NCBI GenBank assembly: GCA_937935075.1
Contig: CALGYB010000110.1
Span: 1 to 46,594 of the forward strand
Length of the DNA: 46,594 bases
From: an uncultured Roseiflexus sp.
Lineage (GTDB): Bacteria > Chloroflexota > Chloroflexia > Chloroflexales > Roseiflexaceae
Reading direction: 5' to 3'
The notes beneath the pieces are model-generated. The model had not been told where the DNA came from and ran no database searches. It saw only the letters and a program-made list of their open reading frames with translations. Both the position numbers and the translations under genes were made by a program. Numbering within the stretch: position 1 is the stretch's first letter; each line of letters opens with the position of its first letter. Of this stretch, positions 9,764 through 18,179 are shown one piece after another.

Positions 9764-9793
9764 TTGACACTCCCCCCACTATGCCGCTATACT
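9764..9793 (+). promoter_or_regulatory. Sigma-70-type promoter of the glycoside hydrolase/polymerase pair
   Basis: TTGACA (9764-9769), an 18-base spacer and TATACT (9788-9793). The start of transcription is expected near 9800. AGGAG at 9810-9814 then sits five bases before the ATG at 9820. Confidence 0.7.
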
Positions 9794-9819
9794 CCCCGCC
9801 TGGTCGAAGAGGAGATTAC

Positions 9820-11472
9820 ATGGTTCGTCTGATCGTGCACACAGCGGTTATCGGGCTGCTGGTCGCTGCGCTTGCGGTGTTTACCTGGTTCGACAATGAA
9901 GTCAATCGGGGTGTCACGTACACGTCGCCTGATACGCCAATTCCATGGGCTGATGTTCCGCAGATTGGCGTGAATGCGTACAATCTCCAGTTTGAACCCA
10001 ATCCTGCCGATGTCACTCGCACGCTCGAACTGGCACGCGCGATGGGCGCACATTTCGTGCGCATCCAGATGCCCTGGGACGATGTCGAAATCCACGGCAA
10101 AGGCGATTTTGTCGATCGCCGCAACCCCGATCAGGTGCGCAGTTCCTGGGAGAAGTACGATTTCATCGTGGCTGAAGCGCAACGCCTGGGGCTGGAGTTG
10201 ATCGTGCGCATCGACCGGGCGCCGCAGTGGGCGCGCCCAAACGATCACGCCGATCCACGCTTTCAAGCCGGGCTGCTCGAAAATGCCAACTCGACCGGAC
10301 CGCCGGAAAACTATGCCGATTACGCCGACTTCGTGGCGGCAGTCGCGGCCCGCTACCGCGGCCAGGTGCGGTTTATTCAGGTCTGGAACGAACCGAACCT
10401 GGCGTATGAGTGGAGCTGGCGGGCGCCGGAACCCGAACACTTTGTTGAACTGCTACGAACCACTGCAACCGCCGCGCGCGCAGCCAATCCCGACGTGATC
10501 ATCCTGTTCCCCAGTTTGTCGCCGACCGATGGCAAGGAGCCGCGTATTGCACCGATGAGCGAACTGGAATATCTTGATCGAGTCTATCGCGCTGGCGGCG
10601 CGCCATACTTCGATATTATGTCGGCGCAGGCGTATGGGCTGGGGCAACCGCCCGACGAGAATCGCTACATCCGGTTGCGCTGGCGCCCGGATGCGCCCTT
10701 CCGCGATCTTGATCGCCCAATCGATACCCGCATCGATGTGTCGCGTGTTGTGCTGCTGCGCGAGGTGATGGAACAGCACGGCGACGGCGGCAAGGCGGTG
10801 TGGATCAGTGAGTTCGGCTATAACAGCGCCCCCGACCATATCCCGGAACCGGCGCGCAGTACCTGGGGACCGCCGGTTTCTGAGGACCTGAAAGGCGCGT
10901 ATCTGGTGGGGCAACTGGAACGCGCCCGCAGGGAGTGGCCATGGGTAGGAGTCATGAATGTCTGGTTCCTGCGTTGGGGCGGCTATCGTGAGCCGGACCC
11001 CGCCGATCCGACGCCCTATTTTGCCCTGGTTGATCGCAATTTTCAGCCGCTGCCCGCCTACCATGCCATGCGCGCCTATGCGGAACGTGGCGCGATTGCC
11101 GGTGTCGGAGCGCATTTCTGGAGTCATCCGGCCGTCGAGATGATCGAGGAAGGAGCGTGGCGGGTGCGCTTCACCGGGCAATCGATCACGGTGCGTCTCA
11201 ATGCACCCGCCGAAGTCCGGCTCGATGGCGGAACCGCAGCGCCGATCATGCCGTCGGACGATGGCAGTCCCACGGTCGTTGCTGCGGGATTGACCGATGA
11301 GGTGCACACTGTCGAGATTCGGAGCGCTACAGCGCCGGAGTACTTTGTTGTCGGGCGAGAACGACCGCTGCCATGGGTGTGGGTGCTGATGCCAGCGGCG
11401 ATCACGCTGGCGCTGGCGTCTATTGGGGCGCTGACGATGCTGGAGATTGGACGACGTGCTGCGCGAAGGTGA
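9820..11472 (+). CDS. Membrane-anchored glycoside hydrolase-like protein (clan GH-A type TIM barrel)
   Basis: A 550-residue protein with a membrane helix at each end (residues 4-23 and ~520-542), so the domain between should lie outside the cell. The barrel shows the acid/base motif WNEPN (Glu191) after strand 4 and a nucleophile-like ISEFG (Glu331) after strand 7, the two glutamates expected of a retaining clan-A hydrolase such as families 5 or 39. A beta-sandwich segment (~430-510) follows. The start at 9820 is set by AGGAG and by the promoter, since the longer frame from 9781 overlaps the −10 box. The polymerase gene follows after 136 bases. The likely job is trimming or remodelling a glycan made by neighbouring enzymes; the bond cut is unknown. 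Confidence 0.85.
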   Translation: MVRLIVHTAVIGLLVAALAVFTWFDNEVNRGVTYTSPDTPIPWADVPQIGVNAYNLQFEPNPADVTRTLELARAMGAHFVRIQMPWDDVEIHGKGDFVDRRNPDQVRSSWEKYDFIVAEAQRLGLELIVRIDRAPQWARPNDHADPRFQAGLLENANSTGPPENYADYADFVAAVAARYRGQVRFIQVWNEPNLAYEWSWRAPEPEHFVELLRTTATAARAANPDVIILFPSLSPTDGKEPRIAPMSELEYLDRVYRAGGAPYFDIMSAQAYGLGQPPDENRYIRLRWRPDAPFRDLDRPIDTRIDVSRVVLLREVMEQHGDGGKAVWISEFGYNSAPDHIPEPARSTWGPPVSEDLKGAYLVGQLERARREWPWVGVMNVWFLRWGGYREPDPADPTPYFALVDRNFQPLPAYHAMRAYAERGAIAGVGAHFWSHPAVEMIEEGAWRVRFTGQSITVRLNAPAEVRLDGGTAAPIMPSDDGSPTVVAAGLTDEVHTVEIRSATAPEYFVVGRERPLPWVWVLMPAAITLALASIGALTMLEIGRRAARR

Positions 11473-11608
11473 CGACAGCACGGGATGCCTGCAACGGAGC
11501 AGGCGGTACTCGCCGTCGGGGCGCTCCCCTGGGGGCGCCCTGATCATCATCTTCGTGCCTTGGCGCCTTTGTGTGAGCAACAGTCATTCAGCGTGAAGGT
11601 GTCTGGTT

Positions 11609-13102
11609 GTGCCTGCTCGAAGCCTCCCCCAACGCCTGACGAACCCGGCGCCTGTGCCCGTTACTGCGGTCATGGCGCTGTGCCTGGCATGCTTCCACAC
11701 CAGTGCGTTGCCGCTCCCGTTTCGCCTTGCCGTCCTGGCGATCTTTGCCCTGCTAACGCTTGCGCAGCCGGCTGGCGGACTCGTCTGTGTGATTCTCGCA
11801 GCGCCGCTCTATCTGATGCCGACCGCTATCGAAGGCGCCGGGCGAACCTGGCTCTTTCCGCTCCACGAAGTGGCATTGCTGATCACGGTGGCGGGCGTCG
11901 TCGGGCAGCGAACCATTCGACTGATCCGCGATCGGAACGCCTTCGATCAAAGAGCGCTGGTTCAACACGCTCGCGTACAGGGTGTCGAGTACGCACCGCA
12001 AGCGTTACTGGCGCTGGCAGGCATCATCGGTGTGGCGCTGGCGGTCCCCGAAGGACGCGGCGCGGCGTTGCGCGAGTTGCGCTGGCTGATCGTCGAGCCG
12101 TTGCTGTTCTATGGGCTTGTGCATAGCACCAGGATGCCGCAGGCGCTTCTGGCTGGCGCGCTCGCGTTGAGCGGCGCCTGGGCGGCGACCATTGGCGCGT
12201 TGCAGTTCGCCGGCCTGGACCTGACGCCATTGATCGGCGAGAAACGCGCATTCAGCGAGAATATCATTGCTGTGGACGGCGTGCGGCGGGTCACATCGGT
12301 CTATGGTCATCCCAACAACCTGGGACTCTTTCTTGAACGAGTCTGGCCCCTGGCTGCGGCGCTTGCGCTCGGCGTATGGGGCGGGCAGCGCTTTTCAACA
12401 ACGTCCGGTATACAAAGCGCGGAGCATCCATCGCGCCGTTCCGCAGCGGCGCGGCTTTTCTTCGCCATCTGCGCATTCCTTTCCCTGATCGGGATTGTGG
12501 TTTCATTTTCGCGCGGCGCATGGCTGGCAAGCGTCGTCGCGGCAGCCGTGATTGGCGTGGGTTGGTTCCTCTTCAGGTCACAGCATCGGCGGTCCATGCG
12601 TTGGCAAGCGCTGGCGCTGGTCGGCATCATGATGGCGGCAGTCGTTGGTCTGGCGCTGACGTTGCGCGGTGGTCCCGGCGGAGGGAGCACCGATGCGCGG
12701 CTGCTCCTCTGGCGCGAGTCGCTGGCATATCTTCAACAGCATCCGCTTGGATTGGGACTCGACCAGTTCTACTACTACCACAATCCGGCATTCGGACGCA
12801 GCCAGATCGATCCGTCGCTGCGCGGAACAAGTGAGGAATATGCCGCTCATCCCCACAATCTGCTGCTCGATGCCTGGATTAATGTCGGCCCGATTGGCAT
12901 GCTGGCGTTCGGCTGGCTGCTGTGGCGCTTTTATCGCACTGCGTTCAGCGCTGCGCGTGAACGTCGTGATCTGATGGCGCTGGGAGCGCTGGCGGCAATG
13001 ACCGCTGCGCTCGTCCATGGTCTGGTCGACCGCTTCTACTTCGTGCCGGACCTGGCGATTGCGTTTTGGGCGCTGATAGCCATGGCAGGAAGCGAGCATT
13101 GA
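11609..13102 (+). CDS. O-antigen ligase/polymerase family membrane protein (Wzy_C)
   Basis: A 497-residue polytopic protein with about eleven hydrophobic segments. The central region carries the typical features of the O-antigen ligase/Wzy family: an arginine-rich turn, then DARLLLWRESL and HPLGLGLDQFY, and after a long outer loop EYAAHPHNLLLDAW. These correspond to the conserved Arg and His-His-Asn region of WaaL/Wzy proteins. In a monoderm-like phylum it would polymerise or transfer a polyprenyl-linked glycan rather than build lipopolysaccharide. The GTG at 11609 is preceded by AAGGTG nine bases away; an ATG at 11672 is a shorter alternative. It lies downstream of the glycoside hydrolase on the same strand and probably shares its transcript. 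Confidence 0.87.
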   Translation: MPARSLPQRLTNPAPVPVTAVMALCLACFHTSALPLPFRLAVLAIFALLTLAQPAGGLVCVILAAPLYLMPTAIEGAGRTWLFPLHEVALLITVAGVVGQRTIRLIRDRNAFDQRALVQHARVQGVEYAPQALLALAGIIGVALAVPEGRGAALRELRWLIVEPLLFYGLVHSTRMPQALLAGALALSGAWAATIGALQFAGLDLTPLIGEKRAFSENIIAVDGVRRVTSVYGHPNNLGLFLERVWPLAAALALGVWGGQRFSTTSGIQSAEHPSRRSAAARLFFAICAFLSLIGIVVSFSRGAWLASVVAAAVIGVGWFLFRSQHRRSMRWQALALVGIMMAAVVGLALTLRGGPGGGSTDARLLLWRESLAYLQQHPLGLGLDQFYYYHNPAFGRSQIDPSLRGTSEEYAAHPHNLLLDAWINVGPIGMLAFGWLLWRFYRTAFSAARERRDLMALGALAAMTAALVHGLVDRFYFVPDLAIAFWALIAMAGSEH

Positions 13103-13117
13103 CATCCAGCAGTCGGT

Positions 13118-13146
13118 TTGACAGGCAAGGCCAATTCAGATACTAT
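13118..13146 (+). promoter_or_regulatory. Near-consensus sigma-70 promoter upstream of the TauE/SafE gene
   Basis: TTGACA (13118-13123), a 17-base spacer, then TACTAT (13141-13146). Transcription should begin near 13153, about 250 bases before the exporter start codon. An untranslated RNA from this promoter is also possible. Confidence 0.65.
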
Positions 13147-13156
13147 AGCTCAAATT

Positions 13157-13175
13157 ATACTTATGACATAAGTAT
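13157..13175. promoter_or_regulatory. 19-bp palindrome, operator candidate
   Basis: ATACTTATG and CATAAGTAT are perfect inverted repeats around a single central A, in an AT-rich island. It lies 4-22 bases after the predicted transcription start of the promoter at 13118-13146, a typical place for a repressor operator. The protein that would bind is not known. Confidence 0.55.
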
Positions 13176-13321
13176 TTGGACGGGCAGTCTGGTAATGGAC
13201 GCCCTTTCGCAAGGTGTTGGCGCTACCTGAACCGAACTCGCCAGCAACCGGCGCAATGCTTCCGAAAAGAGAAACTCAATGCGATTGAGCGCGCGTAATC
13301 AGTTGTCTGAAACCATCGAAT

Positions 13322-13394
13322 AAACAACAATGAAGCGCATTTCCTTTGTGTCCCTTTGTGACCTTCGCGGTTGCCACTTTTTGCAGTGAAGTCA
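13322..13394 (+). repeat. Partial copy of the 117-bp palindromic element
   Basis: The segment with TGAAGCGCATTTCCTTTG, then TTCGCGGTTGCC and TTTTTGCAGTGAAGTCA matches, in opposite orientation, the element at 31781-31897. Only one half is present here. It ends ten bases before the exporter start codon. Confidence 0.75.
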
Positions 13395-13403
13395 AACATT
13401 GGA

Positions 13404-14267
13404 ATGCCCAATGCGCCGGAAGATACAGATGCATCGATCAGTGCGCACACTCATGATCGTCCCTGGTATGCCTTCGGAATCGCAATTCCGATTGGGGTAT
13501 TGGGCGGGCTGATTGGGTTGGGCGGCGCTGAGTTTCGGCTGCCGGTTCTGGCGGGACCGCTTGGCTACACGGCACGGCGGGCAGTGGCGCTCAATGTTGC
13601 GATCAGTCTGATCACCCTCCTCGCCTCGCTCGCCATTCGTAGTCGAACGCTCACCCTGACGCCGATTATTCCCCTCCTGGTTCCAATGGCGACAATGATT
13701 GCCGGAGCGATGATCACAGCATTCATCGGCACAGCGTTAGTCGGGCGTCTCTCGAATGAGCGGCTCGAGCAGGTGATCCTGGTTTTCCTGGTCCTGATCG
13801 GGAGCCTGTTGATCATCGAGGGATTTCTGCCGACACAACTCCCGGCGCTGGTTCCTGATGATCCGATCTGGCAGGTTGTAACGGGGGTTCTCTTCGGATT
13901 AGTGATTGGTCTGGTCAGCAGCATGCTTGGCGTTGCAGGCGGCGAGTTGATCATCCCGACCCTGATCTTTGCCTATGGCGCCGAGATCAAAGTCGCTGGC
14001 TCCGCGAGCCTGCTGATCAGCCTGCCCACCGTGCTGATCGGAGTTTTTCGGTATCTGGCTCAGGGCGCCTATCAGGGACAGCACGACCTGACCGAGACAA
14101 TCGCACCGATGGGTGTTGGCTCAATCATCGGCGCTGTGATAGGCGGACTCCTGGTTGGCATTGCCCCGTCGGCAATTCTGAAAGTCGGGTTGGGAGCAAT
14201 CCTGATCTGGTCGGCAAGTCGCATTTTTTACCACCGTCGGGATCGTTCGTCCTCCTCTCCGCAATAA
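13404..14267 (+). CDS. TauE/SafE family membrane exporter
   Basis: About 287 residues with eight or nine hydrophobic segments arranged as two similar halves, the pattern of the TauE/SafE (DUF81) family that exports sulfite, sulfonates or related anions. The first half has GVLGGLIGLGGAEFRLPVL and the second SSMLGVAGGELIIPTL, the paired glycine-rich signatures of the family. The frame is open to 13371, but the upstream codons lie in a dispersed repeat, so the ATG at 13404 is preferred; a GTG at 13386 is possible. No good ribosome binding site is seen. Control by the promoter and palindrome at 13118-13175 is inferred from position. The substrate cannot be assigned. Confidence 0.85.
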   Translation: MPNAPEDTDASISAHTHDRPWYAFGIAIPIGVLGGLIGLGGAEFRLPVLAGPLGYTARRAVALNVAISLITLLASLAIRSRTLTLTPIIPLLVPMATMIAGAMITAFIGTALVGRLSNERLEQVILVFLVLIGSLLIIEGFLPTQLPALVPDDPIWQVVTGVLFGLVIGLVSSMLGVAGGELIIPTLIFAYGAEIKVAGSASLLISLPTVLIGVFRYLAQGAYQGQHDLTETIAPMGVGSIIGAVIGGLLVGIAPSAILKVGLGAILIWSASRIFYHRRDRSSSSPQ

Positions 14268-14311
14268 CCCGTGGCATCGTGCGCCAGAACATGGAGATCA
14301 GCGAAGCCTGG

Positions 14312-14343
14312 CCCCTAACCCCTGATTCCTAACCCCTAATCCC
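14312..14343. repeat. Heptanucleotide repeat (CCCCTAA units)
   Basis: CCCCTAA, CCCCTGA, TTCCTAA and CCCCTAA follow in a row, period seven, directly upstream of the next promoter. The unit resembles a telomere repeat, but the tract is short, internal and belongs with the other heptamers in the window. Confidence 0.8.
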
Positions 14344-14345
14344 GG

Positions 14346-14374
14346 TTGCTATCATTGTGCATTGGTACTACAAT
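14346..14374 (+). promoter_or_regulatory. Promoter of the phosphohexomutase operon
   Basis: TTGCTA (14346-14351), a 17-base spacer and TACAAT (14369-14374). Transcription would begin near 14381, leaving a leader of about 40 bases with AAGGAG before the ATG at 14423. Confidence 0.6.
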
Positions 14375-14422
14375 ACGAGCGCTGGAATCTGGCAATTGCC
14401 GGGTGGCACAAGGAGCGCCTTG

Positions 14423-15796
14423 ATGACGAACATGCATCCGTCCATTTTTCGCGCATACGACATTCGCGGCGTGGTTGATCGCGATCTTTCCGATGAAGTG
14501 TATCGAACGTTGGGGCGCGCGAGCGGGACGTTCTTCCGGCAGCGCGAGCGACGCCGGATTGTGGTGGCGCGCGATGCGCGCCCGACCTCGCCGGCGTATG
14601 CTGCGGCGCTGATCGATGGTCTGCGCCGCAGCGGATGTGATGTCATTGACATCGGGATGGCGCCGACGCCGTTGATGTACTTTGCCGTCTCCTTCCTGCG
14701 CGCTGATGGCGGCGCCGTTGTGACGGCAAGCCACAATCCGCCCCACTTCAACGGCTTGAAACTGCGCCTCTCCGATCCGGTGTACGGCGGGACGCCGCTC
14801 AGCAGCGATCAGATTCAGGAGGTGGGACGGATTGCGATCAGCGGTGCGTTTGTGGCCGGTGACGGCATGTATGAGCAATACGACGTGGCGGAAGACTACG
14901 TGCACGACGTAACCCGTCATATCGCGCTCGAACGAAAGCCCAAAGTTGTGCTCGACGGCGGGAACGGAGTTGCCGGTCCGCTCGGCGTGCGCACGCTGGA
15001 AGCGATTGGCTGCGAAGTCGTCCCGTTGTTCATTGAACCGGACGGCGCCTTCCCCAACCATCATCCCGATCCGCTCAAAGAGGAGAATGTTCAGGACCTC
15101 ATTCGCGTTGTGCGCGAGACCGGCGCCGACATGGGCATTGGCCTCGACGGTGATGGCGACCGTCTTGGCGTGGTTGACGGAAATGGCGAGATCGTCTTCG
15201 CCGACCGCTCCATGATTGTGCTGGCAAAGCAGGCGCTGGCGCGCGGACCGGCGCCGATCGTGTTTGATGTGAAGTGCAGCGTTGTTTTGATCGACGCCAT
15301 TCGCGCCTTTGGCGGCACGCCAGTGATGTGGAAGACGGGCTACTCGAACCTGTCGGCGAAGATGCGCGAGTTGGGAGCGCCACTGGCAGGTGAGTTGAGT
15401 GGTCATATCTTTGGCGCCATCGAACACCATCACCACGATGATGGCATTTTTGCCGCCTGCATGCTGCTCGATGCGCTGGAAAAAAGCGGGCAAACCCTCG
15501 CTCAGGCGCTGGCGCCGTTTCCGCCGTTGCCGTCGCTGTCGGAGGGTCGTCTGCCATTCGATGAAGAGACGAAGTTCAAGGCGATTGATTTCGTGCGCGA
15601 CTACTTCGCTGCGCGATACCCGGTCATCGACGTGGACGGCGTGCGTGTCGATTTTGGCGATGGTTGGGGGATTTTGCGCGCGTCGAATACCGAACCGGCG
15701 ATTACCACTCGTTTCGAGGCGCGCACACTTGAGCGCGTGTACGAGATCCGCAATATGATGATTGGCAAGTTGCGCGAGTTCGCAGCCGCGCAATAA
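14423..15796 (+). CDS. Phosphomannomutase/phosphoglucomutase family enzyme
   Basis: A 457-residue alpha-D-phosphohexomutase that interconverts hexose 6- and 1-phosphates, a supply step for nucleotide sugars. All four active-site loops are visible: the phosphoserine loop TASHNP (Ser103), the Mg loop DGDGDR (near 242-247), the sugar-specificity loop GELSGH (323-328) and the phosphate loop RASNTEP (near 420). GE(L)SGH is usual for phosphomannomutase/phosphoglucomutase enzymes of AlgC type. The ATG at 14423 has AAGGAG seven bases upstream; the longer frame from 14357 overlaps the −10 box and is not used. It is the first gene of a run with a phosphomutase-like protein, a YvcK-like protein and an alternative GlmU. 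Preference between mannose, glucose and glucosamine phosphates is not clear from sequence. Confidence 0.93.
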   Translation: MTNMHPSIFRAYDIRGVVDRDLSDEVYRTLGRASGTFFRQRERRRIVVARDARPTSPAYAAALIDGLRRSGCDVIDIGMAPTPLMYFAVSFLRADGGAVVTASHNPPHFNGLKLRLSDPVYGGTPLSSDQIQEVGRIAISGAFVAGDGMYEQYDVAEDYVHDVTRHIALERKPKVVLDGGNGVAGPLGVRTLEAIGCEVVPLFIEPDGAFPNHHPDPLKEENVQDLIRVVRETGADMGIGLDGDGDRLGVVDGNGEIVFADRSMIVLAKQALARGPAPIVFDVKCSVVLIDAIRAFGGTPVMWKTGYSNLSAKMRELGAPLAGELSGHIFGAIEHHHHDDGIFAACMLLDALEKSGQTLAQALAPFPPLPSLSEGRLPFDEETKFKAIDFVRDYFAARYPVIDVDGVRVDFGDGWGILRASNTEPAITTRFEARTLERVYEIRNMMIGKLREFAAAQ

Positions 15797-15834
15797 GTGA
15801 CGAAACAGCGTATACGATCCATCAGTTTCTGGAT

Positions 15835-16941
15835 ATGCCAATCGTGCGTTACACGTACTGCTGGGAAGGCATCATCGCAGCGGATTTCACACTCGATGCG
15901 GTGCGCCGCAAGTACACGGCGTTTGCTGAACTGCTCAATGCGCGCGGCTGGAGTTGCCTGGTCGCGTATGATACCCGTTTTCTTTCGGCGCATGTCGCTG
16001 CCGATTGCCACCAGGGATTGCGGGCGCTCGGGGCGCGTGTCGTCCTCAGTTCAACGTCGTTGCCGCGTCCGGCAATCGATGTTGCGCTCGATCACGGCGT
16101 CGCCGATTGTGCACTGATTGTCTCCGCCGGGAATCGTGACTACTGGCTCAACGGATTGATCGTCATCGCTCCGGCGCCAGGGTTGAATCCTTTCGTCGAT
16201 GGCAATGCGCCGCCCGTGTGTCCGCCATTTCCTGCGGACATTTCCGACGCACCTATGATCGATGCGCGCCGCACCTATATCGAGAGTCTGCGCCAGGCGA
16301 TTGATGTTGATCTGACGCACCAGACGTCGCTGACCATTTTCGTGGATGCCATGAACGGCACGACAGGCGGTATCATCCCGGCGGTGCTGGGTGACGGCAC
16401 ACAAACCAAAACGATCGAAATCAACCGCGATGCCGATGCCTGGTTTGGTCGTCAGGCGCCACACCCGCACGCCGCACCGCTGGTGCGTCTGCGTAAACTG
16501 GTGCGCGAAAGCGACTCACACCTGGGTGTCGCTCTTTCGGCTGATGGTCGAGCGCTGGGCGTGGTGGACAACGATGGTGATCTGGCGCCGCATCTCGACA
16601 TTGCGCTGCTTCTGGCGCAGTATCTCAACCGTCAGCACCGCCGGCGCGGGCTGGTCATCGTTCCTGCCTCAGCGTCATCGGTGGAATGGGTGCGCACCTG
16701 GGAAGCGCAAACCGGCTTGAATGTCGAGTTTGCGGAACAACCGACAGCCCGCATCGCCGAAGCGCGCGCAGCGCATCAGTTGCTGGTCGGAATGACGGAA
16801 GACGGGCAACCGACCATTGGGCGCATTGGCGGTGTTGGCGACGCAGCCCTGGCAGCGCTGCTGCTGATCGAACTGGTGGCGCGCCGCAACGTCAAGCTGC
16901 GCGTCCTGCGCGAAAAGTTGCGCCAATCGCAGGGAGCATGA
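15835..16941 (+). CDS. Phosphohexomutase-like protein lacking the catalytic serine loop
   Basis: A 368-residue protein related to the preceding mutase but shorter. The fold is recognisable from FVDAMNGTTGGIIP (domain 2 start) and from LGVALSADGRALGVVDNDG, which aligns with the metal loop but has changed it: the DGDGDR aspartates are replaced by SADGRA. Where a TASHNP loop is expected, the sequence reads VSAGNRDYWLNG, with no phosphoserine motif. The C-terminal phosphate-binding domain is missing. The enzyme is therefore probably inactive as a mutase and could bind sugar phosphate or regulate its partner. It begins 38 bases after the first gene and is followed 24 bases later by the YvcK-like gene. 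The start has no clear Shine-Dalgarno sequence. Family: fairly sure; function: unknown. Confidence 0.75.
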   Translation: MPIVRYTYCWEGIIAADFTLDAVRRKYTAFAELLNARGWSCLVAYDTRFLSAHVAADCHQGLRALGARVVLSSTSLPRPAIDVALDHGVADCALIVSAGNRDYWLNGLIVIAPAPGLNPFVDGNAPPVCPPFPADISDAPMIDARRTYIESLRQAIDVDLTHQTSLTIFVDAMNGTTGGIIPAVLGDGTQTKTIEINRDADAWFGRQAPHPHAAPLVRLRKLVRESDSHLGVALSADGRALGVVDNDGDLAPHLDIALLLAQYLNRQHRRRGLVIVPASASSVEWVRTWEAQTGLNVEFAEQPTARIAEARAAHQLLVGMTEDGQPTIGRIGGVGDAALAALLLIELVARRNVKLRVLREKLRQSQGA

Positions 16942-16965
16942 CGTGTTGATCAGGAGCGCAAGGAC

Positions 16966-18156
16966 ATGCAGCGCATTGTACAACGTCTGAGTTCGCTCCG
17001 GCGTCTGATCCGCCCGCTGGCGCTGACGTTTGTCGGCATCGTCTTTCTCTCACTCGGCGTTGCATACTTCTTTATCTTCATCTACCGCACTGCGACGCTG
17101 CCGCCGATCTTTTCGTTCATCACGCTGCAATTCATGCCCTTGTGGGCGCGCGGATTGGTGTTCGCCGCGCTGGGATTGATGACGCTCGCCGTTGGCATCT
17201 GGCAACTCAGCGGCGTGGCCGTCATTCCGCTCAACACCCAGGTCGATACCAGCGGTGAGCTGGTGCTTGCCTATCAGCGCGATCAGACGCCGCCCCGGAT
17301 GACGGTTCTCTCGGGAGGCGCCGGACTCCTGATCACTGCCAGCCTCGGTCGGTCGGCGCAACGCTTGACCTGCATCACCCCCGTGCAAGACCCGGTCGAG
17401 TATTACTATCGCGCATCGAGTCTGTTCAACTTTGAAAATGTCGTTTTCGTTGTGCCAACACCTGAACCGCAGGAGGTCTTCGTCGAACTCGACGACGGAC
17501 AGAGGTTCAATATCAAGCACAATATTGCGCACGATGAACGCCTGGCGGATCGGCACGTCGTCAATATCTATATTGGTGACGAGCAAGGACCGATCACTGC
17601 GTCGCTGCCGGTCACGCAGGTGGCGCTCGATGCCATCGCCTCCGCCGATGTGATTGTGTTCGGTCCCGGCAGTCTGTATGAAAGCATTCTGCCGAACCTG
17701 CTCATTCCTGACCTGCGCGATGCCATCCGGCGCAGCAAAGCATGCAAAATCTATATTTGCAGCCTGATGACGGAACCGGGTATGACGACCGGCTACAGCG
17801 TCGGCGATCATGTGCGCCAGATCGTGCGCTTTGGCGGATTTACTCCTGACTACGTGCTGGTCAATGCACCGCGGATCGATGCCGAGGTGCGCCGGATCTA
17901 CGCAGCAGCTCGACAAATGCCGGTCTTCCTCTCACCAGAGGAATACGAAGAAACCGCCGTCAGCACGACCGACCGTCTCACCACACGCGATATTCTGGTC
18001 GAAGGCGCCAAGGTTATCGAAGCAGACCTGGCGACTGCGGTGGTGCAGTTGACGGCGTCGCTCGACCATCCCGGCGAAGGGCGCACGGTGCGCGTACTGC
18101 GGCACGACCCGGAGAAACTGGCGACAGCGATCCTGGAAGTCTGGAAGCGCCGATAA
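16966..18156 (+). CDS. Membrane-anchored YvcK/CofD-like protein with degenerate N-terminal half
   Basis: A 396-residue protein with two membrane helices (~18-40 and ~58-80) ahead of a soluble YvcK-like domain. The C-terminal half keeps family signatures: VFGPGSLYESILPNLLIPDLR (positions ~231-251) and LMTEPGMTTGYSVGDHV (~268-284). The N-terminal half does not: the glycine-rich loop is only SGGAGLL, and the family's ADDGGSSG and PPGDIRN segments are absent. YvcK proteins bind UDP-GlcNAc and influence cell-wall precursor flow; here the nucleotide site appears altered and the protein is tied to the membrane. CAGGAG and AAGGAC precede the ATG. It sits between a degenerate phosphohexomutase and an alternative GlmU, which supports a sensor role for a nucleotide sugar. 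CofD activity is unlikely. Confidence 0.78.
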   Translation: MQRIVQRLSSLRRLIRPLALTFVGIVFLSLGVAYFFIFIYRTATLPPIFSFITLQFMPLWARGLVFAALGLMTLAVGIWQLSGVAVIPLNTQVDTSGELVLAYQRDQTPPRMTVLSGGAGLLITASLGRSAQRLTCITPVQDPVEYYYRASSLFNFENVVFVVPTPEPQEVFVELDDGQRFNIKHNIAHDERLADRHVVNIYIGDEQGPITASLPVTQVALDAIASADVIVFGPGSLYESILPNLLIPDLRDAIRRSKACKIYICSLMTEPGMTTGYSVGDHVRQIVRFGGFTPDYVLVNAPRIDAEVRRIYAAARQMPVFLSPEEYEETAVSTTDRLTTRDILVEGAKVIEADLATAVVQLTASLDHPGEGRTVRVLRHDPEKLATAILEVWKRR

Positions 18157-18179
18157 CTCACAGAATGGCAGGTTCTGCT

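Larger units (their letters stand above)
9448..9819. other. Divergent intergenic region with two promoters
   Basis: This 372-base stretch separates the histidine kinase (minus) from the glycoside hydrolase (plus). It contains one promoter for each, listed separately. An AT-rich segment at about 9660-9700 includes GTTACGTGG and TTATTGTAGC. I see no further gene. Confidence 0.6.
13103..13403. other. Intergenic region with promoter, palindrome and repeat copy
   Basis: The 301 bases between the polymerase and the exporter hold a near-consensus promoter, a 19-base palindrome and a truncated copy of a dispersed element, each listed separately. The rest (about 13180-13320) shows no gene. Confidence 0.6.

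Noticed and set aside
14312-14343. Telomere-like CCCCTAA tract
   Set aside because: It is short, internal and degenerate, and other heptamer families occur nearby; a linear end is not supported.
14336-15841. A 501-residue minus-strand open frame
   Set aside because: It mirrors the phosphohexomutase, which has all four active-site loops; the antisense protein has none.
18165-18179. Upstream ATG for the GlmU-like gene
   Set aside because: The five extra residues (MAGSA) fall before the normal family start and have no ribosome binding site.
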